From positions 186,001 through 250,000 of the forward strand of contig NZ_CP053825.1 of the NCBI RefSeq assembly GCF_013372105.1: a stretch of DNA of 64,000 bases. The letters run 5' to 3'. Below the pieces are notes generated by a model. That model searched no databases and was not told where the DNA came from. It saw nothing but the letters and a program-made list of their open reading frames with translations. Source of the DNA: Campylobacter armoricus. Its GTDB lineage: Bacteria; Campylobacterota; Campylobacteria; Campylobacterales; Campylobacteraceae. Each line of letters opens with the position of its first letter. Position 1 is the first letter of the stretch. Shown here piece by piece: positions 17,344-25,224 of this stretch. A program made the position numbers and the translations under genes.

Positions 17344-18567
17344 TTATTTACTTAACATATTTTTGAGTATTAATTTCCCCACTTCCACACCAGGTTGATC
17401 ATAAGTATTAATCCCAAGCATAATTCCACAAGCTGAGGTAAATAACTCATAATAATACATCAAATATCCGCAATGATAAGCATCTAATCTTTCAAGTTCT
17501 ATCACATCAACACTTAAATTTTCAGCAATCAAAGCATGCATGGTTGCATCACATTGAGCATTTAAAAGATCGTGTAAATTGACTTCATTAGTAAAATCAC
17601 AATTTTGCAAATGATTAAAGCTTATATTTGGGATACTAGGGGATTTTTGACTATCTTTGATTTTTAAAAAAGTAACGGTTTTATCTTTGGGTCCATCCAT
17701 GATAAGTTGCAAAAAGCTATGCTGATCTCTAGCGCCAATTAAAGCAACAGGAGTTAAACCTATGCGTTTAAAGCCTTGTTTTTTACCTAGGCTTTCAGCA
17801 ATTAGTTGAATATACCATTCATTAAAACCTTTAAAAGCATCTCCATAAGAAAAAAGTACATTAATATGCGCACTTTTATGTGTGCAATAATGATAAGCTT
17901 TTTGCAAAATTTGATCACATTTTTTTTCAAAAAAATCCACATAACAAGCTTTTGCACCTTCTAATAAGGCTTTGGTATCATAGCCACAAAAGCTCAAAGG
18001 AACAATACCAATAGCAGATAAAACACTAAATCTACCTCCAACATTTTTAGGTATAAAAAAGCATTTTATATTTAATTCTTCACCTAGTTTGTGAAGTTTT
18101 GATTCAAAATCAGTAATAAACACAAAGTTTTCGTGTAAATTTTCATTTTTAAAATTAAAATGAGCAATGATGAGCTTAAATAAAGAAATCACTTCTATAG
18201 TTGTGCCTGATTTACTTGCTATAATGAAAAGTGTTTTTTGTGGGTTTATTTTTTGCATAGTTTGGGTAAAAGTATGTGAGGAAGTATTGTCAATAATAAA
18301 AAGTTTTTTTTCTTCTACTTGATCAAATAAAAGCTCTTTTAAAGCTTTAACCCCACAACTTGATCCACCCATACCAACTAAAACAATATTTTCTATATGA
18401 GTTTTAGTAGTAATAAATTCTTTGCTTTCTTTGATTAAATCAAAGCTTGTATCTACTAAGTGATAATATCCTATATCGCCACTTTCCAACTCATCATTCA
18501 TTCTATTTGCATAAGCGGTGATTTTTTTAAAATCTTGGGTTTTAAAAAATAAAGTGTTATTTAGCAT
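17344..18567 (-). CDS. pgi: Glucose-6-phosphate isomerase
   Basis: Interconverts glucose 6-phosphate and fructose 6-phosphate. In Campylobacter, which lacks phosphofructokinase, it serves gluconeogenesis and sugar-nucleotide supply. The 407-residue short bacterial form has SIS domains; LVGMGGSSCGVKAL near residue 63, the sugar-phosphate site ASKSGTTIE near 117 and EWYIQLIAESLGKKQG near 229-244 are present. It overlaps galU by seven bases, giving a galU-pgi operon for hexose activation. Confidence 0.94.
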   Translation of the reverse strand: MLNNTLFFKTQDFKKITAYANRMNDELESGDIGYYHLVDTSFDLIKESKEFITTKTHIENIVLVGMGGSSCGVKALKELLFDQVEEKKLFIIDNTSSHTFTQTMQKINPQKTLFIIASKSGTTIEVISLFKLIIAHFNFKNENLHENFVFITDFESKLHKLGEELNIKCFFIPKNVGGRFSVLSAIGIVPLSFCGYDTKALLEGAKACYVDFFEKKCDQILQKAYHYCTHKSAHINVLFSYGDAFKGFNEWYIQLIAESLGKKQGFKRIGLTPVALIGARDQHSFLQLIMDGPKDKTVTFLKIKDSQKSPSIPNISFNHLQNCDFTNEVNLHDLLNAQCDATMHALIAENLSVDVIELERLDAYHCGYLMYYYELFTSACGIMLGINTYDQPGVEVGKLILKNMLSK

Positions 18568-19388
18568 TTTTTGCTTTTCTCATAAAAATAATTAGTTGCC
18601 TCGACAAAGCCTTCTACGCTTCCACAATCAAATCTTTGTCCTTTAAATTTATAAGCTAAAACCATATTATTAGTTGCTTGTGAAAGTAGTGCATCGGTTA
18701 GTTGAATTTCTCCGTTTTTACCTGCTTTAGTATTTTCTAAAATACCAAAAATATCAGGTGTTAGAATGTATCTTCCTATGATGGCTAAATTACTCGGAGC
18801 ATCTTTTGGATCAGGTTTTTCTACCATAGAATTTACCATGATTAAATCTTCTTCCACGGCATTTCCGGCTATAACTCCATAATTTGAAACTTGATCAGGT
18901 TCAACTTCCATCACAGCTATAATAGAGCAGCGGTATTTTTCATAAATTTTTACCATTTGAGCTAAGACATTTACCCCATCTTCATTCACACATAAATCAT
19001 CTGCCAAAATCACTCCAAAAGCTTCATCTTGCACCAAAGGCTTTGCTTTTAAAACTGCATCTCCTAAACCTTTCATTTCATTTTGTCTTGTAAAAGTAAA
19101 AGTGCAGCGATCTATAAGTGTTCTTATTTCGCTTAAAAGGTATTCTTTTTTAGTGCCTGCGATTTGATGTTCAAGCTCATAAGAAATATCAAAATAATCT
19201 TCCAAAGCTCTTTTTCCACGCCCTGTAACAAAGCCCATAGTTTCCATACCAGCTTCTAAAGCCTCATCTACTCCATAGTGAATTAAAGGTTTGGTTAGTA
19301 TGGGTAACATTTCTTTAGGTAGGGTTTTTGTAGCAGGTAAAAATCTAGTCCCATAACCTGCTGCTGGAAAAATACAAGTTTGAAGCAT
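18561..19388 (-). CDS. galU: UTP-glucose-1-phosphate uridylyltransferase
   Basis: Makes UDP-glucose from UTP and glucose 1-phosphate for surface glycans. The 275-residue protein has the N-terminal nucleotide-binding motif FPAAGYGTRFLPATKTLPKE, the uridine/metal site VILADDLC near 127 and VEKPDP near 188, plus a C-terminal GQRFDCGSVEGFVEA near 251. It is divergent from the IMPACT-family gene; minus-strand TATAAT at 19436-19431 is a plausible -10. Confidence 0.95.
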   Translation of the reverse strand: MLQTCIFPAAGYGTRFLPATKTLPKEMLPILTKPLIHYGVDEALEAGMETMGFVTGRGKRALEDYFDISYELEHQIAGTKKEYLLSEIRTLIDRCTFTFTRQNEMKGLGDAVLKAKPLVQDEAFGVILADDLCVNEDGVNVLAQMVKIYEKYRCSIIAVMEVEPDQVSNYGVIAGNAVEEDLIMVNSMVEKPDPKDAPSNLAIIGRYILTPDIFGILENTKAGKNGEIQLTDALLSQATNNMVLAYKFKGQRFDCGSVEGFVEATNYFYEKSKKC

Positions 19389-19462
19389 ATAAATTCCTTA
19401 AAATTTTATAAGTTGTTTTGATTATAATTTTATTTAAATATTATAGCTAATTTAAGGAAAAA

Positions 19463-20044
19463 ATGAAAACCATTGATCAAATTTATCAAGAAAAAATAGA
19501 AATCAAAAAATCAACTTTTTTATCTTTTTTATGTCCTTTTGAAGATTTTCAAACTTTAATGCAAAAACTAAGAAGTGAGCATTTAAAAGCTGTGCATTTT
19601 GTATATGCTTATAGATATTTAAATGAATTTGATCAAATTATAGAAGATAAAAGTGATGATGGTGAGCCAAAAGGAACTTCTGCTATGCCTTGTTTAAATG
19701 TCTTAAGAGGAGCTTTGCTTGTTAATTGTGCTGTGATTGTGGTGCGTTATTTTGGAGGGATTAAGCTTGGCACGGGTGGGCTTGTAAGAGCTTATAGTGA
19801 AGCCACAAATGAAGTCATCTTAAAGGCAACACTTTTAGAATTTGAGGCTAAAAATATTTTAAAGCTAAATATACCTTTTCATCTTTATGCAAGATTTGAG
19901 CATTTTTTAAATAAAAATAACATTTCATATGAAAAAAAATTTCAAGAAAATGTTGAATTGATTTTAAGTGTTAATGCAAAAGAAGAAGAGGAATTTAAAA
20001 AATTTGCAAAAGAGTTTGAATTTAGCGGACTTGTTTGGAAGTAA
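19463..20044 (+). CDS. IMPACT/YigZ family protein
   Basis: A 193-residue member of the UPF0029 (YigZ/IMPACT) family. The N-terminal domain holds SDDGEPKGTSAMP near 63-75 and VVRYFGGIKLGTGGLVRAY near 93-111; a C-terminal DUF1949-like ferredoxin fold follows (about 130-190). Eukaryotic IMPACT regulates translation through Gcn1, but the bacterial role is not established. RBS AAGGAAAAA precedes the ATG. From memory it corresponds to Cj0429c, and the next three genes continue that jejuni order. Confidence 0.85.
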   Translation: MKTIDQIYQEKIEIKKSTFLSFLCPFEDFQTLMQKLRSEHLKAVHFVYAYRYLNEFDQIIEDKSDDGEPKGTSAMPCLNVLRGALLVNCAVIVVRYFGGIKLGTGGLVRAYSEATNEVILKATLLEFEAKNILKLNIPFHLYARFEHFLNKNNISYEKKFQENVELILSVNAKEEEEFKKFAKEFEFSGLVWK

Positions 20045-20065
20045 GCAGTTGCTTACTTCATTTTT
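20039..20065 (+). terminator. Terminator of the IMPACT-family gene
   Basis: Perfect 8-bp stem (20039-20046 with 20051-20058), four-base loop, then CATTTTT. The left arm includes the stop codon. It lies just beyond the end of the converging gene on the minus strand. Confidence 0.7.
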
Positions 20066-20396
20066 ATAAAGAACTTAAAAGATCTTTTACTATATCTTTT
20101 TGCGGCTCTTGTTTTTCTTCTATATTAGCTTGCATAGGAGTTTCGTTTTGTCCTCTAAAACGATAATTATAAATATTTGACATATTTGAGCTAAAAATTC
20201 CTGTGCTAAATTGATCTTGACTCATAGCTTTTGAAAAAAGCTCATCAAGTTTTAAACTTTGCTCGTTTAAATTTTCACTATTGTTTTGACTAAGTAAAGA
20301 CATAAAGTCTTCATTAGCTCCTTGAGTGCTTTTATAAGCACCACTTTGGCCATATCCATACTCTTTAACCGATAAATTATCATGGCTAACTTGCAT
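20064..20396 (-). CDS. Cj0428/FedD-like flagellar co-expressed protein
   Basis: A 110-residue, Ser/Asn/Gln-rich soluble protein with no transmembrane segment. I recognise it mainly by position next to a Cj0427-like gene and a Cj0426-like ABC-F gene; in C. jejuni Cj0428 (FedD) is a flagellar co-expressed determinant. I chose ATG at 20396 because AAAGGAG lies seven bases before it; an upstream in-frame ATG (20432) has no such site. A GG-N10-GC sigma-54-like element sits about 35-50 bases upstream. The molecular function is unknown. Confidence 0.7.
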   Translation of the reverse strand: MQVSHDNLSVKEYGYGQSGAYKSTQGANEDFMSLLSQNNSENLNEQSLKLDELFSKAMSQDQFSTGIFSSNMSNIYNYRFRGQNETPMQANIEEKQEPQKDIVKDLLSSL

Positions 20397-20430
20397 GTTT
20401 TCTCCTTTCAAAATATTACAAGGAAAAAAC

Positions 20431-20448
20431 AAGCAAAAATCATTCCTT
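20431..20448 (-). promoter_or_regulatory. Possible sigma-54 promoter of the FedD-like gene
   Basis: On the minus strand, TTAAGGAATGATTTTTGCTT has GG and GC separated by exactly ten bases, with a full TTGCTT -12 element. The -24 element (AAGGAAT) matches the Campylobacter TTGGAAC consensus only partly. Transcription starting about 12 bases past the GC would give a leader of about 25 bases to the ATG at 20396. Confidence 0.4.
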
Positions 20449-20779
20449 AATCACCATGAGTTGGGTAGTATTCAGCTTCTATTTCGTTGTTTTTGATAAA
20501 CTCTTCTCTAGCTTTATTACAGCGTTCATCTCTTAATTTTCTATAAGCATTTCTACTTTCTAATTCTTGAGGTTTTAAGGGGCGATCTTCCAAAAAAGAA
20601 ATGTGAAAATAAGTATCATCTTCTTTGCTAAATTTCTCATAAAATTCTACATAATCAAAATAATCTTTTTCACTTTGAAAATCTACGCTTTCTTCTACAT
20701 AAATAGTTGGACCAAAACCTCTGTGATTTTGAGTAAAATGCCCAAAACCAGCTGCATATTTTATCTTAAACGAATTCAC
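20447..20779 (-). CDS. Conserved hypothetical protein, Cj0427-like
   Basis: A 110-residue charged soluble protein rich in Glu, Phe, Tyr and Arg, with no signal peptide or known motif. The first half contains aromatic and glycine residues (YAAGFGHFTQNHRGFGPT near 8-25), the second is strongly charged and probably helical. It overlaps the ABC-F gene by four bases and is probably translated with it. Position matches Cj0427 of C. jejuni as I recall it; no function is known to me. Confidence 0.7.
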   Translation of the reverse strand: MNSFKIKYAAGFGHFTQNHRGFGPTIYVEESVDFQSEKDYFDYVEFYEKFSKEDDTYFHISFLEDRPLKPQELESRNAYRKLRDERCNKAREEFIKNNEIEAEYYPTHGD

Positions 20780-22350
20780 TCTAAACCTCCTAAAAATTCG
20801 TCATAACTTCCTTTGAAATCTGTTAATTTCCCATTTTCTAAAAACCATATACGATTAGCAAAAGCACTAATTAACTCTCTATCGTGGCTTATGCATATCA
20901 CACAGCCTTTGAAATTATACAAGGCTTCGCCTAATGCAATGATACTTTCAAGATCTAAATGATTATCCGGTTCATCTAAAAGCAAGAAATTTCCACGCTC
21001 TAACATTAACTTTGAAAGCATTAAGCGGTGTTTTTCACCTCCACTTAAACTAGAAGCCATTTTTTCTTGATCGCTTCCGCTAAAAAGCATTCTACCAAGA
21101 CATTTGCGAATTTCATCTAAATCTTTGAATTTTTCACTCATTAACCATTCGTAAAGTTTCAAATCTTCATTAATTAAATTTGTCGTATCTTGAGCAAAAT
21201 ATCCCATTTCTATAGTAGCACCAAGGTGAATGTGACCACTATCAGGCTCTAGTTTTGTAGCAATGATTTTAGCCAAAGTACTTTTTCCTACACCATTTGC
21301 ACCGATTAAGGCTATTTTATCACCTTTTTCTAATTTTAATTCTAAATTTTCAAATAAAGTTTTATCATAAGCTTTGCTAATGCCTTTTAATTCTAAAACT
21401 TCATTTCCTATTTCTCTATTAGTTCTAAAAACTATGCTAGGATCACGCCTGCTTGAAGTTTTAATCTCTTCAAGTTCAAGTTTTTCTAAAGCTTTGGCTC
21501 TACTTGTAGCTTGTTTGGCTTTTGAGGCATTGGCACTAAAACGGCGTATGAAATTTTCTAATTCTTCTCTTTCTTTTAAGGTTTTATCGCGTTTGAGTTC
21601 AGCTTGTTTAGCAAGTAAGGTTGAAGCCATATACCAATCATCATAATTTCCAGCAAAATCGCGTATTTGCTTAAAATCCACATCTAAAATTCTTGTACAA
21701 ACTTTATTTAGAAAATGTCTATCATGGCTAATTACTACTAAGGTTCCCTCATGTCTTAAAAGCTCATTTTCAAGCCAAGAAATAGCTTCTAAGTCAAGGT
21801 TGTTTGTAGGCTCATCTAAAAATAAAATATCTGCACCTAAAAACAATACTTGAGCTAGTAAAACTTTAAATTTATCTGCACTTTGTAAAGTGCTCATGAG
21901 AGCATTAAAATCTTTAATATTTAAAGAGCTTAAAATTTTTTCACATCTAAGCTCACAATCATAGTTTGGATCTTCTTCTGCTGTTATGATTTCAAGCTCG
22001 CTTAATCTATCATTGATTTCATCGGTAAATTCTTCACTCATATAAAGTTTTTCTTTTTCTTTTAGTGCATCATATAATCTTTTATTTGCACACATTACCG
22101 CATCTTTGATAGTGTAGTTTTCAAAAGCAAATTGATCTTGACCTAAAACAGCGATTTTTAAATTTGGATCTATGCAAATTTCTCCACTACTTGATTCTAT
22201 TTGACCTGAGAGAATTTTTAAAAAGGTTGATTTACCAGCTCCATTTGCTCCTATAAGTCCATATCTTTCACCGCGATTTAGTTTTAAATTAACATCTTCA
22301 AATAATAACTGATTTGCAAAACGCATCGTAAGATTTTTAACTTCTACCAT
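20776..22350 (-). CDS. ybiT: ABC-F family ATPase, YbiT-like
   Basis: Soluble protein with two ATP-binding cassettes and no membrane domain, of the ABC-F family that acts on ribosomes. At 524 residues it is close to E. coli YbiT. Walker A motifs are GANGAGKST near 35 and GANGVGKST near 345; the second signature is LSGGEKHRLMLSKL near 437. The linker holds RFSANASKAKQATSRAKALEK, the YbiT-type P-site interaction motif. It probably acts in translation rather than transport. Starts with ATG, TTAGGAAT upstream. Confidence 0.88.
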   Translation of the reverse strand: MVEVKNLTMRFANQLLFEDVNLKLNRGERYGLIGANGAGKSTFLKILSGQIESSSGEICIDPNLKIAVLGQDQFAFENYTIKDAVMCANKRLYDALKEKEKLYMSEEFTDEINDRLSELEIITAEEDPNYDCELRCEKILSSLNIKDFNALMSTLQSADKFKVLLAQVLFLGADILFLDEPTNNLDLEAISWLENELLRHEGTLVVISHDRHFLNKVCTRILDVDFKQIRDFAGNYDDWYMASTLLAKQAELKRDKTLKEREELENFIRRFSANASKAKQATSRAKALEKLELEEIKTSSRRDPSIVFRTNREIGNEVLELKGISKAYDKTLFENLELKLEKGDKIALIGANGVGKSTLAKIIATKLEPDSGHIHLGATIEMGYFAQDTTNLINEDLKLYEWLMSEKFKDLDEIRKCLGRMLFSGSDQEKMASSLSGGEKHRLMLSKLMLERGNFLLLDEPDNHLDLESIIALGEALYNFKGCVICISHDRELISAFANRIWFLENGKLTDFKGSYDEFLGGLE

Positions 22351-22395
22351 TAATATTCCTAAGTTTTTGCTTGCAATTGTATCAAATAATGAGTA

Positions 22396-22920
22396 TTATT
22401 TAAAATCTTTTGCAACTATTTCTTTTAAAATTTTCTTATGTTCTTCAAGAGAATCATAAAATACATCTATTGCAAAACCCGTAATAATTGCAATATAAAT
22501 TTCTGATTCTAGTTGTGTTATGCTATAAATTCCTTCTATTTTTATATATTGTAGTGTATTAATATCTGCTGGTAGGGTGGGTGAAGATAAAAAAGGTGAA
22601 GAAGTTTTAACACTACAAAATCTAGTATTTGGAAAATTATTGCTATTAATGATAAATTTAAAATTTTGAAAATCAAAGTTAAAATTTTTAATTTCATCGA
22701 AAGTTTCGATTTTGCTTTTTTCAAAAAATGTAGCTGTTTCAAAATCATTTTGATTTAATTTTTCTTTTATAGCCATATTAAACATTTCATCATAATGTGA
22801 GATATAAAAATCCTTTAATTGTTGGTCTAAAAGAGTGATGATTTTTGGATCATCACATCTTGGTAAAAAATTTGCAAAAATAAAAGTTTGGAAAAACAAA
22901 AGTAAAATTATTTTTTTCAT
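22396..22920 (-). CDS. Putative secreted protein of the envelope operon
   Basis: A 174-residue protein with a clear N-terminal signal peptide (residues 1-16, hydrophobic, ending FANF), then a mixed domain with two cysteines (CDD near residue 22 and FCSVK near 102). I recognise no family. AAGGATTT precedes the ATG. It lies 14 bases after the MORN lipoprotein gene and ends the three-gene minus-strand operon, so it probably works in the periplasm with that lipoprotein. Confidence 0.65.
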   Translation of the reverse strand: MKKIILLLFFQTFIFANFLPRCDDPKIITLLDQQLKDFYISHYDEMFNMAIKEKLNQNDFETATFFEKSKIETFDEIKNFNFDFQNFKFIINSNNFPNTRFCSVKTSSPFLSSPTLPADINTLQYIKIEGIYSITQLESEIYIAIITGFAIDVFYDSLEEHKKILKEIVAKDFK

Positions 22921-22934
22921 AAAAATCCTTTTGC

Positions 22935-23549
22935 TTATTTTTGAATTAATCTTCCATTTTCAAATTTTTGTTCATTTACTATAGCACCATTTCTATATGT
23001 TCTAAAAATACCATTTTTTAAATCATTTTTATATTCTTCTTCTGAAATTAAGGCTCCATCTGGACTATACTCTTTAAAAATTCCATCCTTTTTGCCATCT
23101 TTATTATAGTTTTGCTCTGAAATAATATTCCCATTAGAGGCATATGCTTTATAAGCACCAATGAATTTTCCATTTTTATAAGTTCCTTCAGCCTCTATTT
23201 TTCCATCATCATAATAAGATTTAAATTGTCCATCATATTGATTGTTTTTAGTTTGTGCCTCAAGTTGAAGTTGTCCATTTTCAAAATATTGTTTTATAAA
23301 TCCTTCTTTTTTACCATCTTTGTATTCTTCTTCGCTTTGTAATTGTCCATTACTAAAAAAAGTTCTTTTAATTCCATGAATTCTAGATTGAGAATTATAA
23401 GGAATTTCTTCTTTAAGATTTCCATTTTGATACTGGCTTTGATTTACTTTAACCGTATCACTTGGTTGTCCTGGAAATTTCTCTCCACTGCACGCTACAA
23501 ATAAACTCATTAGTCCTATTAAGGAAATAATTTTAACTTTTTTATTCAT
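22935..23549 (-). CDS. MORN_2-repeat lipoprotein (YwqK-like)
   Basis: A 204-residue protein with a lipoprotein signal ending LFVAC (Cys20), then about seven tandem repeats of 22-24 residues of the type [F/Y]xNGxLxxExxYxxGxxxG (residues 35-200), the MORN_2 repeat. Such proteins are often labelled YwqK-type antitoxins because YwqK neutralises a toxin in Bacillus; here no toxin gene is seen beside it. Its ATG overlaps the preceding gene by eight bases. Likely attached to the outer membrane or periplasmic face. Confidence 0.75.
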   Translation of the reverse strand: MNKKVKIISLIGLMSLFVACSGEKFPGQPSDTVKVNQSQYQNGNLKEEIPYNSQSRIHGIKRTFFSNGQLQSEEEYKDGKKEGFIKQYFENGQLQLEAQTKNNQYDGQFKSYYDDGKIEAEGTYKNGKFIGAYKAYASNGNIISEQNYNKDGKKDGIFKEYSPDGALISEEEYKNDLKNGIFRTYRNGAIVNEQKFENGRLIQK

Positions 23550-23826
23550 TTTTATCCTTTGATGTTATTTTTTCGTTTTGTATGATTATTGTTTGCTGTG
23601 ATTTATTTATGAAAGACCATATTAAACACACAATCCATACTATTAAAGTCCATCCTAGTAATAGATTTAAAGCAATAATTGCAAGCCAGTTACTATGTTT
23701 TCTACAAACTGCTATTACCGATGGAAGCATATATAAAGTCAATAATATAATAGCTGTAGTATTGCCTATCTCTTCAGCACTCACATTCAACTCCTCCTTA
23801 ATTTTTAATTCAGATTTTATTTTCAA
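23542..23826 (-). CDS. Superinfection-immunity-like membrane protein
   Basis: A 94-residue protein with two transmembrane segments (about 24-40 and 49-70). The second contains LLGWTLIVWIVCLIWSF after an NWLAIIALNL turn, the hallmark of the Imm_superinfect family (phage T4 Imm relatives). Most bacterial members have no proven function. It is first gene of the operon with the MORN lipoprotein and the secreted protein. An alternative ATG in frame is not obvious; AAAATGAAAATAAAATC gives a weak ribosome site. Confidence 0.7.
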   Translation of the reverse strand: MKIKSELKIKEELNVSAEEIGNTTAIILLTLYMLPSVIAVCRKHSNWLAIIALNLLLGWTLIVWIVCLIWSFINKSQQTIIIQNEKITSKDKNE

Positions 23827-23974
23827 AATTATAGAAAATAAATATAAAATTAATCTTAAAAAACATAATATTTATTTATTTTTTTAAAAAAAAGAATAAA
23901 TATTATGCTGTTTGCTTTTAAATAATTTTCAAGTATTCTCAAAAATATCAATTAAAATAAAGAAGAATATAAAT

Positions 23975-24172
23975 ATGACAAAACGAGATATAGCAGGCTT
24001 TTTAGGAGTTGATGTGCAAACATTGCGTAATTGGCAAAAGACACGCCCTAACCTTTATCGCGTGATTATGCAAGGTTTGGCTATTGAAGAAGCTGTAAAA
24101 GAAAGCAAAGAGCATTATGAAAAACTTTCGTCTATTGCAAAGGATGCACAAAAATATGTATTAAAAAAATAA
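23975..24172 (+). CDS. Small helix-turn-helix DNA-binding protein
   Basis: A 65-residue protein starting MTKRDIAGFLGVDVQTLRNWQKTRP. Its N-terminal half is a compact HTH of the kind used to choose non-standard partner sites; the rest is one charged helix. I start at ATG 23975, after AGAAGAAT, because the in-frame ATG at 23912 adds an AT-rich leader with no homology to the domain. It is divergent from the envelope operon and could regulate it, though no operator is evident. Confidence 0.65.
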   Translation: MTKRDIAGFLGVDVQTLRNWQKTRPNLYRVIMQGLAIEEAVKESKEHYEKLSSIAKDAQKYVLKK

Positions 24173-24186
24173 TTCAAAATTGTTGT

Positions 24187-24192
24187 ATAATT
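24187..24192 (+). promoter_or_regulatory. Putative -10 of the GGDEF-like gene
   Basis: TGTATAAT, with the extended TG and a perfect TATAAT, lies 33 bases before the TTG start of the membrane GGDEF-like gene; the small HTH gene ends 15 bases upstream of it. Confidence 0.5.
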
Positions 24193-24224
24193 TTTAAAAT
24201 TATTTTTAAGTTAAGGTTATTTGA

Positions 24225-25223
24225 TTGAGTTTAGTTTTGTTATCTTTTTTACCTTCTTTTAGTCTTGTTTTGGAGTTTTTAGCTTTATTTTTAGCTTATT
24301 TTTTTAAGCAAAATAAGATTTTTTTCTTGCTTTTGTTGATTTTATGTGCTAGAGCTTTATCTTTAGTAGCAAGTGAGTATCAAGCACATTTGTTTATCTC
24401 GGTGTTTTTGCCTTTTTCTTTTGTGCTTTTTGTGTTTTTGCAAGATAGTAAGCTTGTGTTTGAAAGAATTAATCTCATTAAATTTGCTTATTTAGCCTTT
24501 ATGGGGCTAGTAGCATTGATACTTAGTACAAGTACTAATTTTAACGCAAGCATTACAAGTGAAATTTTTGGCCTCTCAATACAATTTTTTAAGCCTATTA
24601 GCGAGTTAAGTTTTTGTGTGTTTTGGGTAGGATTTGTATTTTTATTATTTTCATATTTTAAAAATAATGATTTTCATTTTTTACTAGCTTATATGGGTTT
24701 GAGTGTGCAATTTTTATTTTATAATAATGTCGATTTGGGTTATTATGAATTTGCCTCTTTAGTTCTAATAGGATTTTTGGTATATAAAGCTTATAAAATA
24801 GCCTTTTTTGACACTTTAACTAATTTACCAAATTTAAAAGCCTTAAGAAGATATGCACAAGGGCTTGAAAATTTTCATCTAGCTTTGATTGAAGTAAAAA
24901 ATATCAATGAAATTTATCATCAAAAAAGCTTAAAAATGGGTGAGTTTATAATGCATGAATTTGCTAGGATTTTAAAAAAAGCTTTACACGCTAGGGTTTT
25001 TAAAGATGATAAGGATTATTTTATCATTGTATTTGAAAATGAAAATATGGCCTTTGTGCAAAGTAAGCTTCAAATGCTTGAAAATTTTATGCAAAAATAT
25101 ACTTTTGAATTTAAAGAGCAAAGTGTAAAATTAGAAATTAAACTTTGTTTATCAAGCAAAAATGAAAACATAGAAGAGAGTTTAAAACAAGCAAAATTAG
25201 AACTTAGAAGACAAAAGGATTAA
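24225..25223 (+). CDS. Membrane protein with degenerate GGDEF domain
   Basis: A 332-residue protein with about six hydrophobic helices in residues 1-190, then a GGDEF-like domain (about 195-332). DTLTNLPNLKALRRY matches the start of GGDEF domains (DxLTGLxNRR), but the active-site loop reads KDDKDYF instead of GGDEF and the metal-binding Asp is Glu. It is therefore probably not a diguanylate cyclase. TTG at 24225 is the only start giving the first helix. It abuts the phosphohexomutase gene by one base. Confidence 0.75.
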   Translation: MSLVLLSFLPSFSLVLEFLALFLAYFFKQNKIFFLLLLILCARALSLVASEYQAHLFISVFLPFSFVLFVFLQDSKLVFERINLIKFAYLAFMGLVALILSTSTNFNASITSEIFGLSIQFFKPISELSFCVFWVGFVFLLFSYFKNNDFHFLLAYMGLSVQFLFYNNVDLGYYEFASLVLIGFLVYKAYKIAFFDTLTNLPNLKALRRYAQGLENFHLALIEVKNINEIYHQKSLKMGEFIMHEFARILKKALHARVFKDDKDYFIIVFENENMAFVQSKLQMLENFMQKYTFEFKEQSVKLEIKLCLSSKNENIEESLKQAKLELRRQKD

Positions 25224-25224
25224 A

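Noticed and set aside
20397-20450. Sigma-28 promoter (CGATWT) before the FedD-like gene
   Set aside because: No CGATWT with a suitable -35 found; the GG-N10-GC element fits better, though only moderately.
22935-23549. Calling the MORN_2 lipoprotein an antitoxin of a toxin-antitoxin pair
   Set aside because: The label comes from Bacillus YwqK; no toxin-like partner is encoded next to it.
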